Shown: positions 13,421-21,587 of the stretch, one piece after another
Layout: every line of letters starts with the position of its first letter
Position numbering within the stretch: the first letter of the stretch is position 1
NCBI GenBank assembly: GCA_031263035.1
Contig: JAISGP010000126.1
Coordinates: forward strand, 1-43,530
Source of the DNA: Lachnospiraceae bacterium
Lineage (GTDB): Bacteria > Bacillota > Clostridia > Lachnospirales > Lachnospiraceae
Length of the DNA stretch: 43,530 nt
Reading direction: 5' to 3'
Made by a program: the position numbers and the translations under genes
Notes under the pieces: generated by a model
Told to the model about the DNA's origin: nothing
The model's input: the letters and a program-made list of their open reading frames with translations, nothing else
Databases searched by the model: none

Positions 13421-13885
13421 ATGGGAAAAAAAGATCTTAAATTAACTATTGATGAAATAGTTGTGAAAAAAGCAAAAGAAGAAATCCCTAACATAAGTAA
13501 ACTTGTAGAAGAAACACTAAGAACATATTTAGATGCAAAAGACAATGATGAATTCCTAATAAGAACAAGAATCAAAGCAGAAGAAGAACAAATAAACAGA
13601 TCACAAACACAAATAGATTTACTAAACGCACAACTCAAATTACGAAGAGAAGCCAAATATGGAGAAAAAACAACAAAAAATAGAGCATGGAGAAGTATCT
13701 GGGACAATTATCGTAATTATGGAACATATAAAGCAGATGACATGGAACATGCAATAACGACACTTAAAAGAACTGAAAAAGAATTAAACTCACTATTAGA
13801 ATTAATTAAATCATATGGGCGACATTTAGATGGATTAAAATCTCAAGAATGGGATTATGTAAAACAATTTGAAAAAGAACTATAA
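13421..13885 (+). CDS. RHH-type protein with coiled-coil extension (154 aa)
   Basis: The frame is open from 13385, but TTGGAGGAAGTCGCA places the start at ATG 13421. Residues 3-38 (KKDLKLTIDEIVVKKAKEEI then NISKLVEETLRTYL) match the ribbon-helix-helix fold. A coiled coil (RIKAEEEQINRSQTQIDLL) and a second helical region with RAWRSIWDNYRNYG follow. It probably binds DNA as a dimer and may regulate the replication genes or act as an accessory recombination protein. It is followed 13 bases later by the ERCC4 nuclease. Confidence 0.65.
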   Translation: MGKKDLKLTIDEIVVKKAKEEIPNISKLVEETLRTYLDAKDNDEFLIRTRIKAEEEQINRSQTQIDLLNAQLKLRREAKYGEKTTKNRAWRSIWDNYRNYGTYKADDMEHAITTLKRTEKELNSLLELIKSYGRHLDGLKSQEWDYVKQFEKEL

Positions 13886-13898
13886 AAGGAGGGTAGAA

Positions 13899-14594
13899 AT
13901 GATATTCGATAAATCTTTAATCACAAATGGAAAAGTTCTAATTGACACAAGAGAAGGCAAAAGAAAAGACAAAGCAATTAAATTCTTTGGAAGTGAAAAC
14001 TGCGAAGTTAGACACTTAGAAACAGGAGATTTTATATTAAATGTTGATGGGGAAAACAAAGTAGGAATAGAAGTAAAACAAGTTAAAACTGATTTATTTA
14101 GTAGTTTAGATAATAAAAGATTGTTTCGCCAAGTATCAAGAATGATAACAGAATTTCCAATACACTATGTTTTAATAATTGGTAATCCTGTTGAACATAT
14201 TGTTAAAATGCAGATTAAAAAGAAAAAATATCCTTATATGGACTGGAATTATTCTGTTAATAAATGGAATGGTGCTTATACAAGCTTATGTCAAGTAACT
14301 CAAGTAGTGTTTGCAAATAATCCTAAACACGCTATAAGATTAATGAATTTATTGTTTAAGAAAAGTACAGATGGTAAGAACAGGGTTTATAATTATCTTG
14401 AAAAATTCAATAATCCTGCTGTAACTTATTTATCCTGTATTAATGGCATAGGACAAAATAAAAGTGAATTAATATGTGAAGAACTACATCTTGAAACATT
14501 AAAAGACCTATTATGTCTTAATGGTGATGACCTAACAAGTATTAATGGTATAGGTCATAAAACAGCAGTAAAAATAATGGAGGCTCTCAAATGA
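13899..14594 (+). CDS. ERCC4 (XPF/Mus81-type) structure-specific nuclease with HhH domain
   Basis: ATG 13899 follows AAAGGAGGGTAGAA; the frame is open from 13869. It has 231 residues. The nuclease domain shows VLIDTREGK, LETGDFIL, GIEVKQVKTDLFSSL and RLFRQ. The usual ERKxxxD core reads EVKQVKTD, with E and D kept but the central ERK altered. A tandem helix-hairpin-helix domain follows: LSCINGIGQNKSELI and LTSINGIGHKTAVKIM. Such enzymes cut flaps, forks or branched DNA near junctions. In this virus it probably trims replication or recombination intermediates. Its length is that of the nuclease plus HhH without the helicase part of Hef. Confidence 0.85.
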   Translation: MIFDKSLITNGKVLIDTREGKRKDKAIKFFGSENCEVRHLETGDFILNVDGENKVGIEVKQVKTDLFSSLDNKRLFRQVSRMITEFPIHYVLIIGNPVEHIVKMQIKKKKYPYMDWNYSVNKWNGAYTSLCQVTQVVFANNPKHAIRLMNLLFKKSTDGKNRVYNYLEKFNNPAVTYLSCINGIGQNKSELICEELHLETLKDLLCLNGDDLTSINGIGHKTAVKIMEALK

Positions 14595-14752
14595 AATGTC
14601 CTAAATGCAATTATTGGAAATTATCTAAAATAATCACTCACGGCAATGGTAGGTTAGAAATTACTTATAGGTGTCGACGGTGTGGTTATGAGAGTGTAGA
14701 AGATTTAGAAGAAAATATTGACTTTAAGGTAGGTCAGACAAAATTAATGTAA
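14591..14752 (+). CDS. Small zinc-ribbon protein (53 aa)
   Basis: ATG 14591 overlaps the ERCC4 stop as ATGA. Cys3/Cys6 (MKCPKCNYW) and Cys28/Cys31 (YRCRRCGYES) form a classic zinc ribbon. An acidic tail follows. Such mini-ribbons often dock on RNA polymerase, replication or repair proteins. The partner is unknown. Confidence 0.6.
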   Translation: MKCPKCNYWKLSKIITHGNGRLEITYRCRRCGYESVEDLEENIDFKVGQTKLM

Positions 14753-14767
14753 AAGGAGCTATTAGTA

Positions 14768-15022
14768 ATGGAAGCTATTAAGAAATCAGAAGCATCCAGA
14801 TTAGGTGTTACTCAACACAAAGTCTCAACAGAATTAACAAAAGTTTTCAAAAATAATCGTGTTGAGAGAATTGAATTGCACGAGAAAACTGTTGAAAAAG
14901 GTACTACTGATGTTTTAAGATTTTATTTTATTAATAATCCTAATTATTTAGATATTGAGGCTAAAGTTTTAAATTGTCTTGGTGATTTGTATTTGAATTT
15001 TGGAACAGGTAGGAGGGTTTAA
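14768..15022 (+). CDS. Unknown protein (84 aa)
   Basis: AAAGGAGCTATTAGTA precedes ATG 14768. The sequence opens with a helix MEAIKKSEASRLGVTQHKVS resembling a short helix-turn-helix and continues with strands (NNRVERIELHEK, DVLRFYFINNP) ending in TGRRV. No family recognised. Confidence 0.55.
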   Translation: MEAIKKSEASRLGVTQHKVSTELTKVFKNNRVERIELHEKTVEKGTTDVLRFYFINNPNYLDIEAKVLNCLGDLYLNFGTGRRV

Positions 15023-15025
15023 ATA

Positions 15026-15187
15026 ATGACTAATAAATGTGACAATTGTGGAAAAGAATTAGAATTAAAGAATGTATTAACTATTATATTTGATGAAAAA
15101 GGACATCAATTTTGTAGTCCAGAATGTCAAAGGAATCATGACAAGTTTTTTAGGTATTTACATCCTACGAGTTTTATGAAAATTTAG
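15026..15187 (+). CDS. Small treble-clef-like zinc protein (53 aa)
   Basis: ATG 15026, 11 bases after GGAGGGT. Cys5 and Cys8 (CDNCGK) with Cys30 and Cys34 (HQFCSPECQRNH) make an FCS-like or MYND-like treble-clef pattern. These fingers mediate protein or nucleic-acid contacts. Unknown role. Confidence 0.55.
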   Translation: MTNKCDNCGKELELKNVLTIIFDEKGHQFCSPECQRNHDKFFRYLHPTSFMKI

Positions 15188-15219
15188 CAGATTCATTATT
15201 TGAATAATAGGAGGTTAAT

Positions 15220-15663
15220 ATGAATTTAAATCATTTAGAAAGTTTTTTAGACAAATGGACTAACTGGGATAGAGTATATTCTGGTTCTTATTCAGATAAA
15301 GAAGAAGATAGTTTAGAATTAAGTTTAAACATTGATTATCTTGGTAAAAACCGTTCTAAACACAATATAGTTAGATTAAGTCATAATTATCATAAAGGTA
15401 AAAAGTCCCCTAAATATAACCCTGATTTTACTTTTATGGGTTATGATAAGGAAGCAACTGAATTAATTATGGAAGAACGGTTAATTCATCCCGAAGTTCT
15501 TAAAACTGAAATTATGATGTTATTAATAGAAATGAGTAGGGATTTCCAAGAAACCGACTTTAATATGCAAAGGCAATTAGTATTAGTAGATTTAATGGAT
15601 TTAATAGGATTTAATGAAGATAATCATAATATTTTGTTAGAAGCAGTATTAGGGGAAGAGTAA
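15220..15663 (+). CDS. Unknown protein (147 aa)
   Basis: ATAGGAGGTTAAT leads into ATG 15220. The N-terminal half is polar and beta-rich (DSLELSLNIDYLGKN) and the C-terminal half helical (LKTEIMMLLIEMSRDFQETD, RQLVLVDLMDLIGF). No motif recognised. It ends overlapping the next start (TAATG). Confidence 0.6.
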   Translation: MNLNHLESFLDKWTNWDRVYSGSYSDKEEDSLELSLNIDYLGKNRSKHNIVRLSHNYHKGKKSPKYNPDFTFMGYDKEATELIMEERLIHPEVLKTEIMMLLIEMSRDFQETDFNMQRQLVLVDLMDLIGFNEDNHNILLEAVLGEE

Positions 15664-15734
15664 TGATTAGAACAATATTAGTGGTAGGTTTAATAGTTGG
15701 AGTAATAATTTTAATGAAAATAGTGGAAGAGTGA
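15663..15734 (+). CDS. Single-helix membrane micro-protein (23 aa)
   Basis: ATG 15663 overlaps the previous stop. Residues 4-18 (TILVVGLIVGVIILM) form one hydrophobic transmembrane helix followed by KIVEE. GGGGAAGAG lies upstream. It resembles other tiny phage membrane peptides. A lysis or exclusion role is possible but not shown. Confidence 0.4.
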   Translation: MIRTILVVGLIVGVIILMKIVEE

Positions 15735-15737
15735 ATT

Positions 15738-15977
15738 ATGACAAGTAAAATTAAATTAACAGGAGAACAAAGAAAACAAATAACATTACAAATCTTGTGG
15801 GAGGCAAGAGAATTAACTAATAGGCACATAAAAGAGATGAATGGGGTTATACATAGTGATATTAATGTGGCTGAAATACTCAACGAATCAAGAATAAGTA
15901 ATGTATTATTCGAAGCATTGAATGAATTAAGGGATTTTAAATTCAGAGGTATTGAAATTAAATTAGATGAGGAGTGA
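15738..15977 (+). CDS. Unknown helical protein (79 aa)
   Basis: ATG 15738 follows GTGGAAGAGTGAATT. Largely helical: KLTGEQRKQITLQILWEARE and ISNVLFEALNELRDF. No family recognised. It carries at its 3' end the SD GAGGAGTGA for the next gene. Confidence 0.55.
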   Translation: MTSKIKLTGEQRKQITLQILWEARELTNRHIKEMNGVIHSDINVAEILNESRISNVLFEALNELRDFKFRGIEIKLDEE

Positions 15978-15982
15978 TTAAA

Positions 15983-16426
15983 ATGCAGATACTGTTACAT
16001 GAATTACAAGAAAAAGAGTCAAATAGTAGTTGGAGATTACGACTATTCAATATGTTAGATTTAGATAAAATACAACCAAACAATGGAGATATTACAAAAC
16101 AAGTTATTTTTATAAGCCCTATGAATGATAGGGGTACTGATTTTATTAGTTCATACGATTATTTATTTCGGCATAAAAATACGTGTGTTTTATTATCTGT
16201 TAATGAAGATTATAGTTTTGATAGAATTAATTTCTGGGTGCAAGATCAATTATTTGGTTTTGCAAGAGGACAATATTTAGAAACTATGCACCCTTATACC
16301 TACTGTGGAAAAAAGCCAAATGAAGTTATAGAATTTGAAAACAAAGCTAAAAAGTTAGGCATTCTAGTTTTTAGCAGTTTAAAAGATTGTGCTGATTATT
16401 TAAATAATTATCAGGAGGGAGAATAA
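15983..16426 (+). CDS. Unknown protein (147 aa)
   Basis: A GTG in frame lies at 15974, but GAGGAGTGATTAAA points to ATG 15983. The segment KQVIFISPMNDRG then SYDYLFRHKNTCVLLSVNED resembles alternating strands and helices of an alpha/beta fold, and the end (KKLGILVFSSLKDCADYL) fits a last strand and helix. No catalytic motif is certain. Confidence 0.55.
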   Translation: MQILLHELQEKESNSSWRLRLFNMLDLDKIQPNNGDITKQVIFISPMNDRGTDFISSYDYLFRHKNTCVLLSVNEDYSFDRINFWVQDQLFGFARGQYLETMHPYTYCGKKPNEVIEFENKAKKLGILVFSSLKDCADYLNNYQEGE

Positions 16427-16428
16427 GT

Positions 16429-16602
16429 ATGCCTACTATAGACGAAATTCGGGAAGAAAACGCTGAATTAATGAAAACAGTAATAGCTAATTGTATAATT
16501 ATGGGTTCTCAAGGATTTCATTTACGTTATAGAAATAGTGGAAAAGACTATTTGGTTTCTTTAAATATAACTGAAACAGATTATGATATTGAGAAAATTT
16601 AA
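16429..16602 (+). CDS. Unknown small protein (57 aa)
   Basis: ATCAGGAGGGAGAATAAGT precedes ATG 16429. A helix (EIREENAELMKTVIANCI) and a beta-hairpin (FHLRYRNSGKDYLVSLNI). Unrecognised. Confidence 0.5.
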   Translation: MPTIDEIREENAELMKTVIANCIIMGSQGFHLRYRNSGKDYLVSLNITETDYDIEKI

Positions 16603-16666
16603 AGGATATTCAGAATTAAAATGGACTGATAATGTTTATTTGTATTTTTTTAAGAAGGTAGAGTAA
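16583..16666 (+). CDS. Possible overlapping micro-protein (27 aa)
   Basis: A frame from ATG 16583, inside the previous gene, to TAA 16666. It encodes FKGYSELKWTDNVYLYFFKK and has no clear SD. It fills an otherwise empty gap and carries the SD of the next gene (AAGAAGG), which is why it is listed, with low confidence. Confidence 0.3.
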   Translation: MILRKFKGYSELKWTDNVYLYFFKKVE

Positions 16667-16667
16667 A

Positions 16668-16964
16668 ATGACTAATGTAAAAGAATATTTATTAAAATTA
16701 AAAGAATTAGAAGATTTCAAAGAAAAATTAGAAAATCATATTGAATTAGATAAAACAGACCACGACCCTCATTACTTAAGATATTATTTTAAAAAACCAC
16801 TCAAATTCATATTAGATCATGGAAAAGCAATTATAACAGTTGATAGATTAGATATTAACTCATTACCCCGACCTAATTTCATATTTGTTGATTATGGGAA
16901 TAAAAAAGTTAATTCTGTTTATGAGGCAAGTTTAGATAAAATAAATAGTATCAAGTTAGGATAA
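16668..16964 (+). CDS. Unknown protein (98 aa)
   Basis: ATG 16668 follows AAGAAGGTAGAGTAAA. Begins with an amphipathic helix (EYLLKLKELEDFKEKLENHI), then strands (KAIITVDRLDIN, NFIFVDYGNKKVN). No family recognised. Confidence 0.55.
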   Translation: MTNVKEYLLKLKELEDFKEKLENHIELDKTDHDPHYLRYYFKKPLKFILDHGKAIITVDRLDINSLPRPNFIFVDYGNKKVNSVYEASLDKINSIKLG

Positions 16965-16999
16965 TTAAAATAGCTATTATAAATAGGGTGGAGATTATT

Positions 17000-17425
17000 G
17001 TGTTAGCTACTAAAACTGAAAAGATTTTACATTCAAATTTATCACCAAAAGAAAAATGGGAAGAGATAGATAAAAGAACAAGATATTATTGTGAGCCTCG
17101 TGAGGATCGTAGAATGAAAGATAAATTAAGCATAGCTGATAACTTAATGGATAAATTAAATATTAAAGAAAACATGAAAAAACAGATAAAATATATGATC
17201 ACATCCGAATTTAAAAATTTCAAAGAATTAAGTAAAAATTGTAGTAATGAGCAAATAATAGCTTTAATGATATTTTATGTAATGAAATCACACAACTATA
17301 ACCTAATAATTGAGAAATATAAAACATTCACAGAATTGAAATTAACTAATAAACATTACATGACATTTACTACTAAGCTTTGCAGATATTATCAAAATAA
17401 AATACCAGTAAATATTGAAATTTGA
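17000..17425 (+). CDS. Cyclin-like (TFB core-like) protein (141 aa)
   Basis: AGGGTGGAGATTATT places the start at GTG 17000. Residues 35-140 read as a set of helices with the spacing of one TFIIB/TFB cyclin repeat: SIADNLMDKLNIKENMKKQI, NEQIIALMIFYVMKSHNYN, KHYMTFTTKLCRYYQNKIPV. Archaeal TFB has a zinc ribbon followed by two such repeats. Here one divergent repeat is encoded just before a separate zinc-ribbon gene. If so, the pair is a split, reordered TFB that could direct host RNA polymerase to the late promoter at 18.0 kb. The cyclin assignment rests on helix pattern only. Confidence 0.4.
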   Translation: MLATKTEKILHSNLSPKEKWEEIDKRTRYYCEPREDRRMKDKLSIADNLMDKLNIKENMKKQIKYMITSEFKNFKELSKNCSNEQIIALMIFYVMKSHNYNLIIEKYKTFTELKLTNKHYMTFTTKLCRYYQNKIPVNIEI

Positions 17426-17454
17426 ATAGCTATTTCTATCTTTATTATAGTACA

Positions 17455-17790
17455 ATGTTAAAACAGAAATATAAAAAAATTCACGGATTTGCTATGTCCT
17501 ATTATATAGTATATATGCTTGAACTAAAACATTGTCCTATTTGTGAAGAAGAGAATATTCAAATATCATATGATAATCGAAAACAACAATTCAGATTATA
17601 CTGCAATAGTTGTAAAAAAGATTATATATTATCTAAAAAAGTTAAAATAGAATGTCCTCAATGTAAAAGTATTGATATTCGTTTTGATGAAGATGAAACC
17701 ACTTGTGGCGAATGTAATCTTGTTTTAGCAACTACTTATGATTATGTAGCTGGTTTTAAAATCAAACTACCTTGGGGTTTAATATTATAA
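17455..17790 (+). CDS. Double zinc-ribbon protein with TFB-like second ribbon
   Basis: Counted from ATG 17455 (111 residues). The start is uncertain: TTG 17422 overlaps the previous stop, and ATG 17515 just before the first ribbon is equally likely; none has an SD. Ribbon 1 is C27PIC30...C50NSC53. Ribbon 2 is C67PQC70...C84GEC87-NLVL, the form of the TFIIB/TFB N-terminal ribbon (CPxC...CxxCGLVL). In TFB this ribbon recruits RNA polymerase. It is the last gene before the late promoter region. A transcription role is inferred from motif and position. Confidence 0.6.
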   Translation: MLKQKYKKIHGFAMSYYIVYMLELKHCPICEEENIQISYDNRKQQFRLYCNSCKKDYILSKKVKIECPQCKSIDIRFDEDETTCGECNLVLATTYDYVAGFKIKLPWGLIL

Positions 17791-17799
17791 AACTTTATG

Positions 17800-17877
17800 A
17801 TTTGATGGAGAGAGAATTGTTTTTTTTTTTACATCATTCAAATATCTCACTTCTTTATCCTACTTTCTCCATCAAAT
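17800..17877 (+). terminator. Long hairpin with T-run closing the middle operon
   Basis: ATTTGATGGAGAGAG (17800-17814) pairs with CTTTCTCCATCAAAT (17863-17877), 15 bp with one G-U. The 48-base loop contains an 11-T run (17820-17830), a strong archaeal termination signal. Ten bases separate it from the zinc-ribbon stop. A T-arm-like hairpin, CGAGG-TTTAAAT-CCTTG, follows at 17898-17914. Confidence 0.55.
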
Positions 17878-17994
17878 GATAATCATAATGGCAGGTACGA
17901 GGTTTAAATCCTTGACTTGACTAAAAAAAACAATATTTAAAAATACTAAAATAAATTGCTTTATAGTATTTTTTAAGGTTTCACTGTAAGTTTT

Positions 17995-18087
17995 GGGAGA
18001 TTAAATTCTCCCTTAAATATTATTATTAATTCTGTCAATATGTCATAATGTGTCCGTTAGTGCCCATTTTTATATTAATTCTGTCAA
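17995..18087 (+). promoter_or_regulatory. Probable late promoter region with hairpin and 14-bp direct repeats
   Basis: The gene-free stretch 17791-18113 separates middle and late genes. GGGAGA-TTAAAT-TCTCCC (17995-18012) is a perfect hairpin. ATTAATTCTGTCAA occurs at 18025-18038 and 18074-18087, each directly after TATA-like DNA (TATTATT, TTTTTATATT). The second copy lies 27 bases before the first late ATG. Repeats that overlap the TATA box suggest binding by a viral activator or repressor. Confidence 0.5.
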
Positions 18088-18113
18088 AAAAATAGCTATT
18101 AGGTTTTGATTTC

Positions 18114-18719
18114 ATGGCTCCCAAATCTAAAATTGAAAGTTCAAAACATTATGATGAGATTTTAGGAATGATTAAAGAGGGCTTAAAAGCTGAAGACATT
18201 GAAGATTATTTAAAATCTAATTATGATGAGCATATTTCTTCTAGGACTATTCGACGTTATGTCAAAAAAATTAGGACAAAAACTAATCAGAAATACTATG
18301 ACAAAAAGAAGGATGAAAAAGTAAGTAGTTCTAAAATGAAACAAACCCAAAACAATACTAAGTTTGATGAAGTTGTTGATAAAGGAGTAGCTAATAAAGA
18401 AGCTTTTGATGAGGTTGTAGCTAAAGGAGTTTCTGATTTGGAATCTCTTGATAATATTATAACTGAAGCTAAAAATCTTAAGCTAAAAATCAATAATATT
18501 AAACCACAGTATCATGAGAATTATCATGTTAATTCCGAAGTTGAGATAGAAAGGTTAAAGATTCAAGCTAAAAGATTAGCTATTCAGGCCGTCAAAACTA
18601 AGGCAGATATTTTAAAAACAGATCCTGGCGGTGATGACAATATTAAATATTTACCAGTCATCATTAGTTCAGATGAAGAAGAAAAGTTAAGAGAAGAGAT
18701 TGAGGATGAACTTCAATGA
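18114..18719 (+). CDS. terS: Terminase small subunit (putative)
   Basis: A 201-residue protein directly before the large terminase, which it overlaps by 14 bases from the latter's ATG. The N-terminal 60 residues contain a helix-turn-helix (YDEILGMIKEGLKAEDIEDY and SSRTIRRYVKKIRT), the DNA-binding part expected of TerS. The middle holds an imperfect internal repeat (FDEVVDKGVANKE / FDEVVAKGVSDLE), followed by a helical oligomerisation region. No SD is obvious; with the TATA-like box at 18068-18078 the mRNA leader would be short. The function follows from position and HTH. Confidence 0.65.
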   Translation: MAPKSKIESSKHYDEILGMIKEGLKAEDIEDYLKSNYDEHISSRTIRRYVKKIRTKTNQKYYDKKKDEKVSSSKMKQTQNNTKFDEVVDKGVANKEAFDEVVAKGVSDLESLDNIITEAKNLKLKINNIKPQYHENYHVNSEVEIERLKIQAKRLAIQAVKTKADILKTDPGGDDNIKYLPVIISSDEEEKLREEIEDELQ

Positions 18720-20232
18720 CAGGCTACGAAGAAAAAAGAAAGCCAAACTCTCATCAGCCTACTTCACACAAGAATATTTTGGATATAAATTAGCTCCTTT
18801 TCAAATTGAATTACATAATGTTATAGATAAATATCCTAATGTATTAGCTACCGTTGCTCGTAATACTGGTAAAACTGATGTTATTCTTGCTCCTAAAATA
18901 TTACACACTCATTTATTCAATAAAGATAAATCAAGTTTGTTAACTAGTCAGTCTAATGATTTAATTAAAAAAACTATTAATTTAATTGATAGTGAGATTG
19001 GGAATAATGAATTATTACTTGAAGATTTTAATCTTGAGTTAAGTGATTATAAAAGAGTTAATAATGATTTAACTTTCAATACAAGTAAAAAATGGTCTAG
19101 TAAACAATACACTATTGAAGCTCGTAGTATAAATAGTAGCTTAACTGGTAACCATTATCATTATGCTTGGTATGATGATCTTGAAGATGATAAAAGTGTA
19201 CTGACAGCCCATAGTAGGCAGAAAACTAAAGATTTCTATAATACTACAATAGCTCCATTATTAAATCCTGGAGCTAAAGAAGTTGCAATGGGTACTTTCA
19301 AACATTTAAATGATATTTACAATGATTGGATTAAGTCGAAATTATGGTATCACTATCAAGCCCCTATTATTACTAAATTACCTGAAAGTTATGATTTTGT
19401 CCTTGATGAAAATGGTGTTGTTATAGATGTTGAAAAAATCGTAGGTGCAGGTAAGTTACTTTTCCCTCAAAGATGGAGTATTAAAGATATACTTTTAAAA
19501 ATAGCTAAAATTGGCCGAACTGCTTTTGAAAGAGAATATCAAAACAATCTCGAAGCTTTAAAAGGCACAACCCTCAAACTTGAATGGATTGAGGATACAA
19601 AATGTGCGATTACAAAAGAAGCAGCTAAAGAATATGGAGTAGACCCAATACCTCCATTAGAGAACTTAGAAATTTATCAGGGCACAGATGTAGCTATTGG
19701 TGAAAAAGAACAAAATGATTACTTTGTCTGTGAAACTATTGGAGTTCAAAGACAACCCAAATTCAAAATATTTGTATTGGATTGGTTCATGGATAAAATA
19801 GATTTTCCAACTCAAATGACAACAATGGAAGATTTATCTTATGCTAGTTTAAATCCAATATGGAATAAGAGAATAGATAAGTCTGGTAGGTTGTGGAATG
19901 TTCTCACAAGCAAAATAGAATCTAATGCTTATCAATTAGCATTATCTCAAAATTTAATCCATGAAAAAGGATTGAATATTATTCCCGAGCCAAGTACTCA
20001 GAATAAACATGCAGCTATAATAGCTAATAGTGTCAAGTTTCAAAATAAATTAATTTGGCTACCCATAGACCACCCTCATTATAATGATTTCATAAGACAA
20101 TATAGTGATTTCCCTAAAGGAGCTCATGATGATATGTTAGATGCTCATAGAATAGCTACAAGCACTATTATTAATATACCAAAACCAAAATCAACAGTTA
20201 AGAAAATACCGTTTAGGAGAAGAAGAATATGA
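18706..20232 (+). CDS. terL: Terminase large subunit
   Basis: DNA-packaging motor: ATPase plus headful or end-cutting nuclease. 508 residues from ATG 18706 (SD GAGG directly upstream; the frame is open from 18700). Walker A-like VARNTGKTD (50-58). Walker B YAWYDDLE (153-160). RNase H-like nuclease residues in YQGTDVAIG and GAHDDMLDAH near the C-terminus. The tail is basic (KKIPFRRRRI). It overlaps the portal gene by 4 bases. All motifs are intact. Confidence 0.92.
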   Translation: MNFNDRLRRKKKAKLSSAYFTQEYFGYKLAPFQIELHNVIDKYPNVLATVARNTGKTDVILAPKILHTHLFNKDKSSLLTSQSNDLIKKTINLIDSEIGNNELLLEDFNLELSDYKRVNNDLTFNTSKKWSSKQYTIEARSINSSLTGNHYHYAWYDDLEDDKSVLTAHSRQKTKDFYNTTIAPLLNPGAKEVAMGTFKHLNDIYNDWIKSKLWYHYQAPIITKLPESYDFVLDENGVVIDVEKIVGAGKLLFPQRWSIKDILLKIAKIGRTAFEREYQNNLEALKGTTLKLEWIEDTKCAITKEAAKEYGVDPIPPLENLEIYQGTDVAIGEKEQNDYFVCETIGVQRQPKFKIFVLDWFMDKIDFPTQMTTMEDLSYASLNPIWNKRIDKSGRLWNVLTSKIESNAYQLALSQNLIHEKGLNIIPEPSTQNKHAAIIANSVKFQNKLIWLPIDHPHYNDFIRQYSDFPKGAHDDMLDAHRIATSTIINIPKPKSTVKKIPFRRRRI

Positions 20233-21587
20233 AAGTAATGTTACTACAACATACAGAGAACCATCCGTTAGTTAATAAATCTATGATTATGGAATCTCCT
20301 AAGCCAAGTCAATTTCCTATTGAGAAAATGAAAGGAGATCTTATTGAACCATTGATTGAACCAACAAGTGTTAAAGAAATGATTAATAAGTCAGGTACTC
20401 TCGCTGATGGTATTAGTGCTTTTGCAGAAGATATTATTCTTAATGACATTGTTTTCACAGATGAAAATGAAAAATTAACACAATTTTATAATGCTAAAAA
20501 TAAATTAGAATTAAGTTATGCAGTAGAAGACTGGGTAACTTATGGTTATGGTGCATTAGAATTATTACATGATGAATCTGGAAAAGAATTGAAAAAATTT
20601 AAACAGATCCCTGCTGATACTTGTCGTGTTAAAAAAGTAAAAAATGCTGAGAAAGATGAACAAGGTAATGATACTTATAGCTATTATTGTGTTCAGAGTA
20701 ATGAGAAAAAACAACAAACAACGTTTAGATTTTCTCATAAACAGTATACTGATGATGATATTGAGAAATATAGAGAAGTTTTATGGTTCGGTGGTGGGTC
20801 TGAATCTGATTGGTATAATAAACCCTTATTTTTGAGTAAATATAATGATTTACTTATTGATGTTGGTATTAATGTTCTTAAAAAAGATGATGTAGTTAGT
20901 GGAAATCAACTAAGTGGTATTTTCACAGTTGCAGGTACCAATATAGATGAAAATTTTGAAGAGGAGCTTGAAACTAACATTACTGATAATGGGAAAGGGG
21001 TTCTTAGTTTAGTAATCAGATCTGATGCTATCCCAGGAACAGATAATAAACCTCCAGAAGTTAATTTTATAAAACTTGATAAGTCTGGTGCTGATGACCT
21101 TGATAATCAACAAGATAAAGCACAAAAAGCTATATTACAATCGTTTAAAATGCCACCTACTCGATTAGGTCGTTTAGATGATACAGAATCTATGGCAAGT
21201 AATAAATCAGATAATGTATGGAATATTTATACTAAAACTGTTCAAAAATCACAAATGATTATTCAGATATTTATTGATACTTTTAATGAAAATAAATTTG
21301 AAATAACAAGTCCTTGTGAGATTAGTACTCCTATATTTTATGATGAAACTGCTAATAAATCTCAAGAGATTAGGGACACGGCCAAAGACGCATTTTTGGA
21401 TTATGAAACTGCAATATTGGCTTTGGCTAAATTACACCCTGAATGGAATATTGATATTGGAGCTGTTAAAAAAGACCCTGTACTTAAAGCAAGATACTTT
21501 AATGGTGTTTTGTTAGGTTCTAATAATGAACCAGTAGATACAATACAAAATCTTGATGATAAGATTGATGAGTTAAGAAGTAGCTGA
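20229..21587 (+). CDS. Portal protein
   Basis: 452 residues, encoded directly after terL (ATGA overlap) and before the MuF-type gene, the standard order. Portal features: an N-terminal SVKEMINKSGTLADGISAFA region, the VEDWVTYGYGALELLHD wing segment, YNDLLIDVGINVLKKDD stem-like helices and the KAILQSFKMPPTRLGRLDD segment seen in related portals. It forms the dodecameric channel at one capsid vertex through which DNA enters and leaves. Confidence 0.85.
   Translation: MKVMLLQHTENHPLVNKSMIMESPKPSQFPIEKMKGDLIEPLIEPTSVKEMINKSGTLADGISAFAEDIILNDIVFTDENEKLTQFYNAKNKLELSYAVEDWVTYGYGALELLHDESGKELKKFKQIPADTCRVKKVKNAEKDEQGNDTYSYYCVQSNEKKQQTTFRFSHKQYTDDDIEKYREVLWFGGGSESDWYNKPLFLSKYNDLLIDVGINVLKKDDVVSGNQLSGIFTVAGTNIDENFEEELETNITDNGKGVLSLVIRSDAIPGTDNKPPEVNFIKLDKSGADDLDNQQDKAQKAILQSFKMPPTRLGRLDDTESMASNKSDNVWNIYTKTVQKSQMIIQIFIDTFNENKFEITSPCEISTPIFYDETANKSQEIRDTAKDAFLDYETAILALAKLHPEWNIDIGAVKKDPVLKARYFNGVLLGSNNEPVDTIQNLDDKIDELRSS

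Noticed and set aside
17880..17922. Second tRNA gene at the T-arm-like hairpin
   Set aside because: No matching acceptor, D-arm or anticodon arm upstream; only the T-arm can be drawn.
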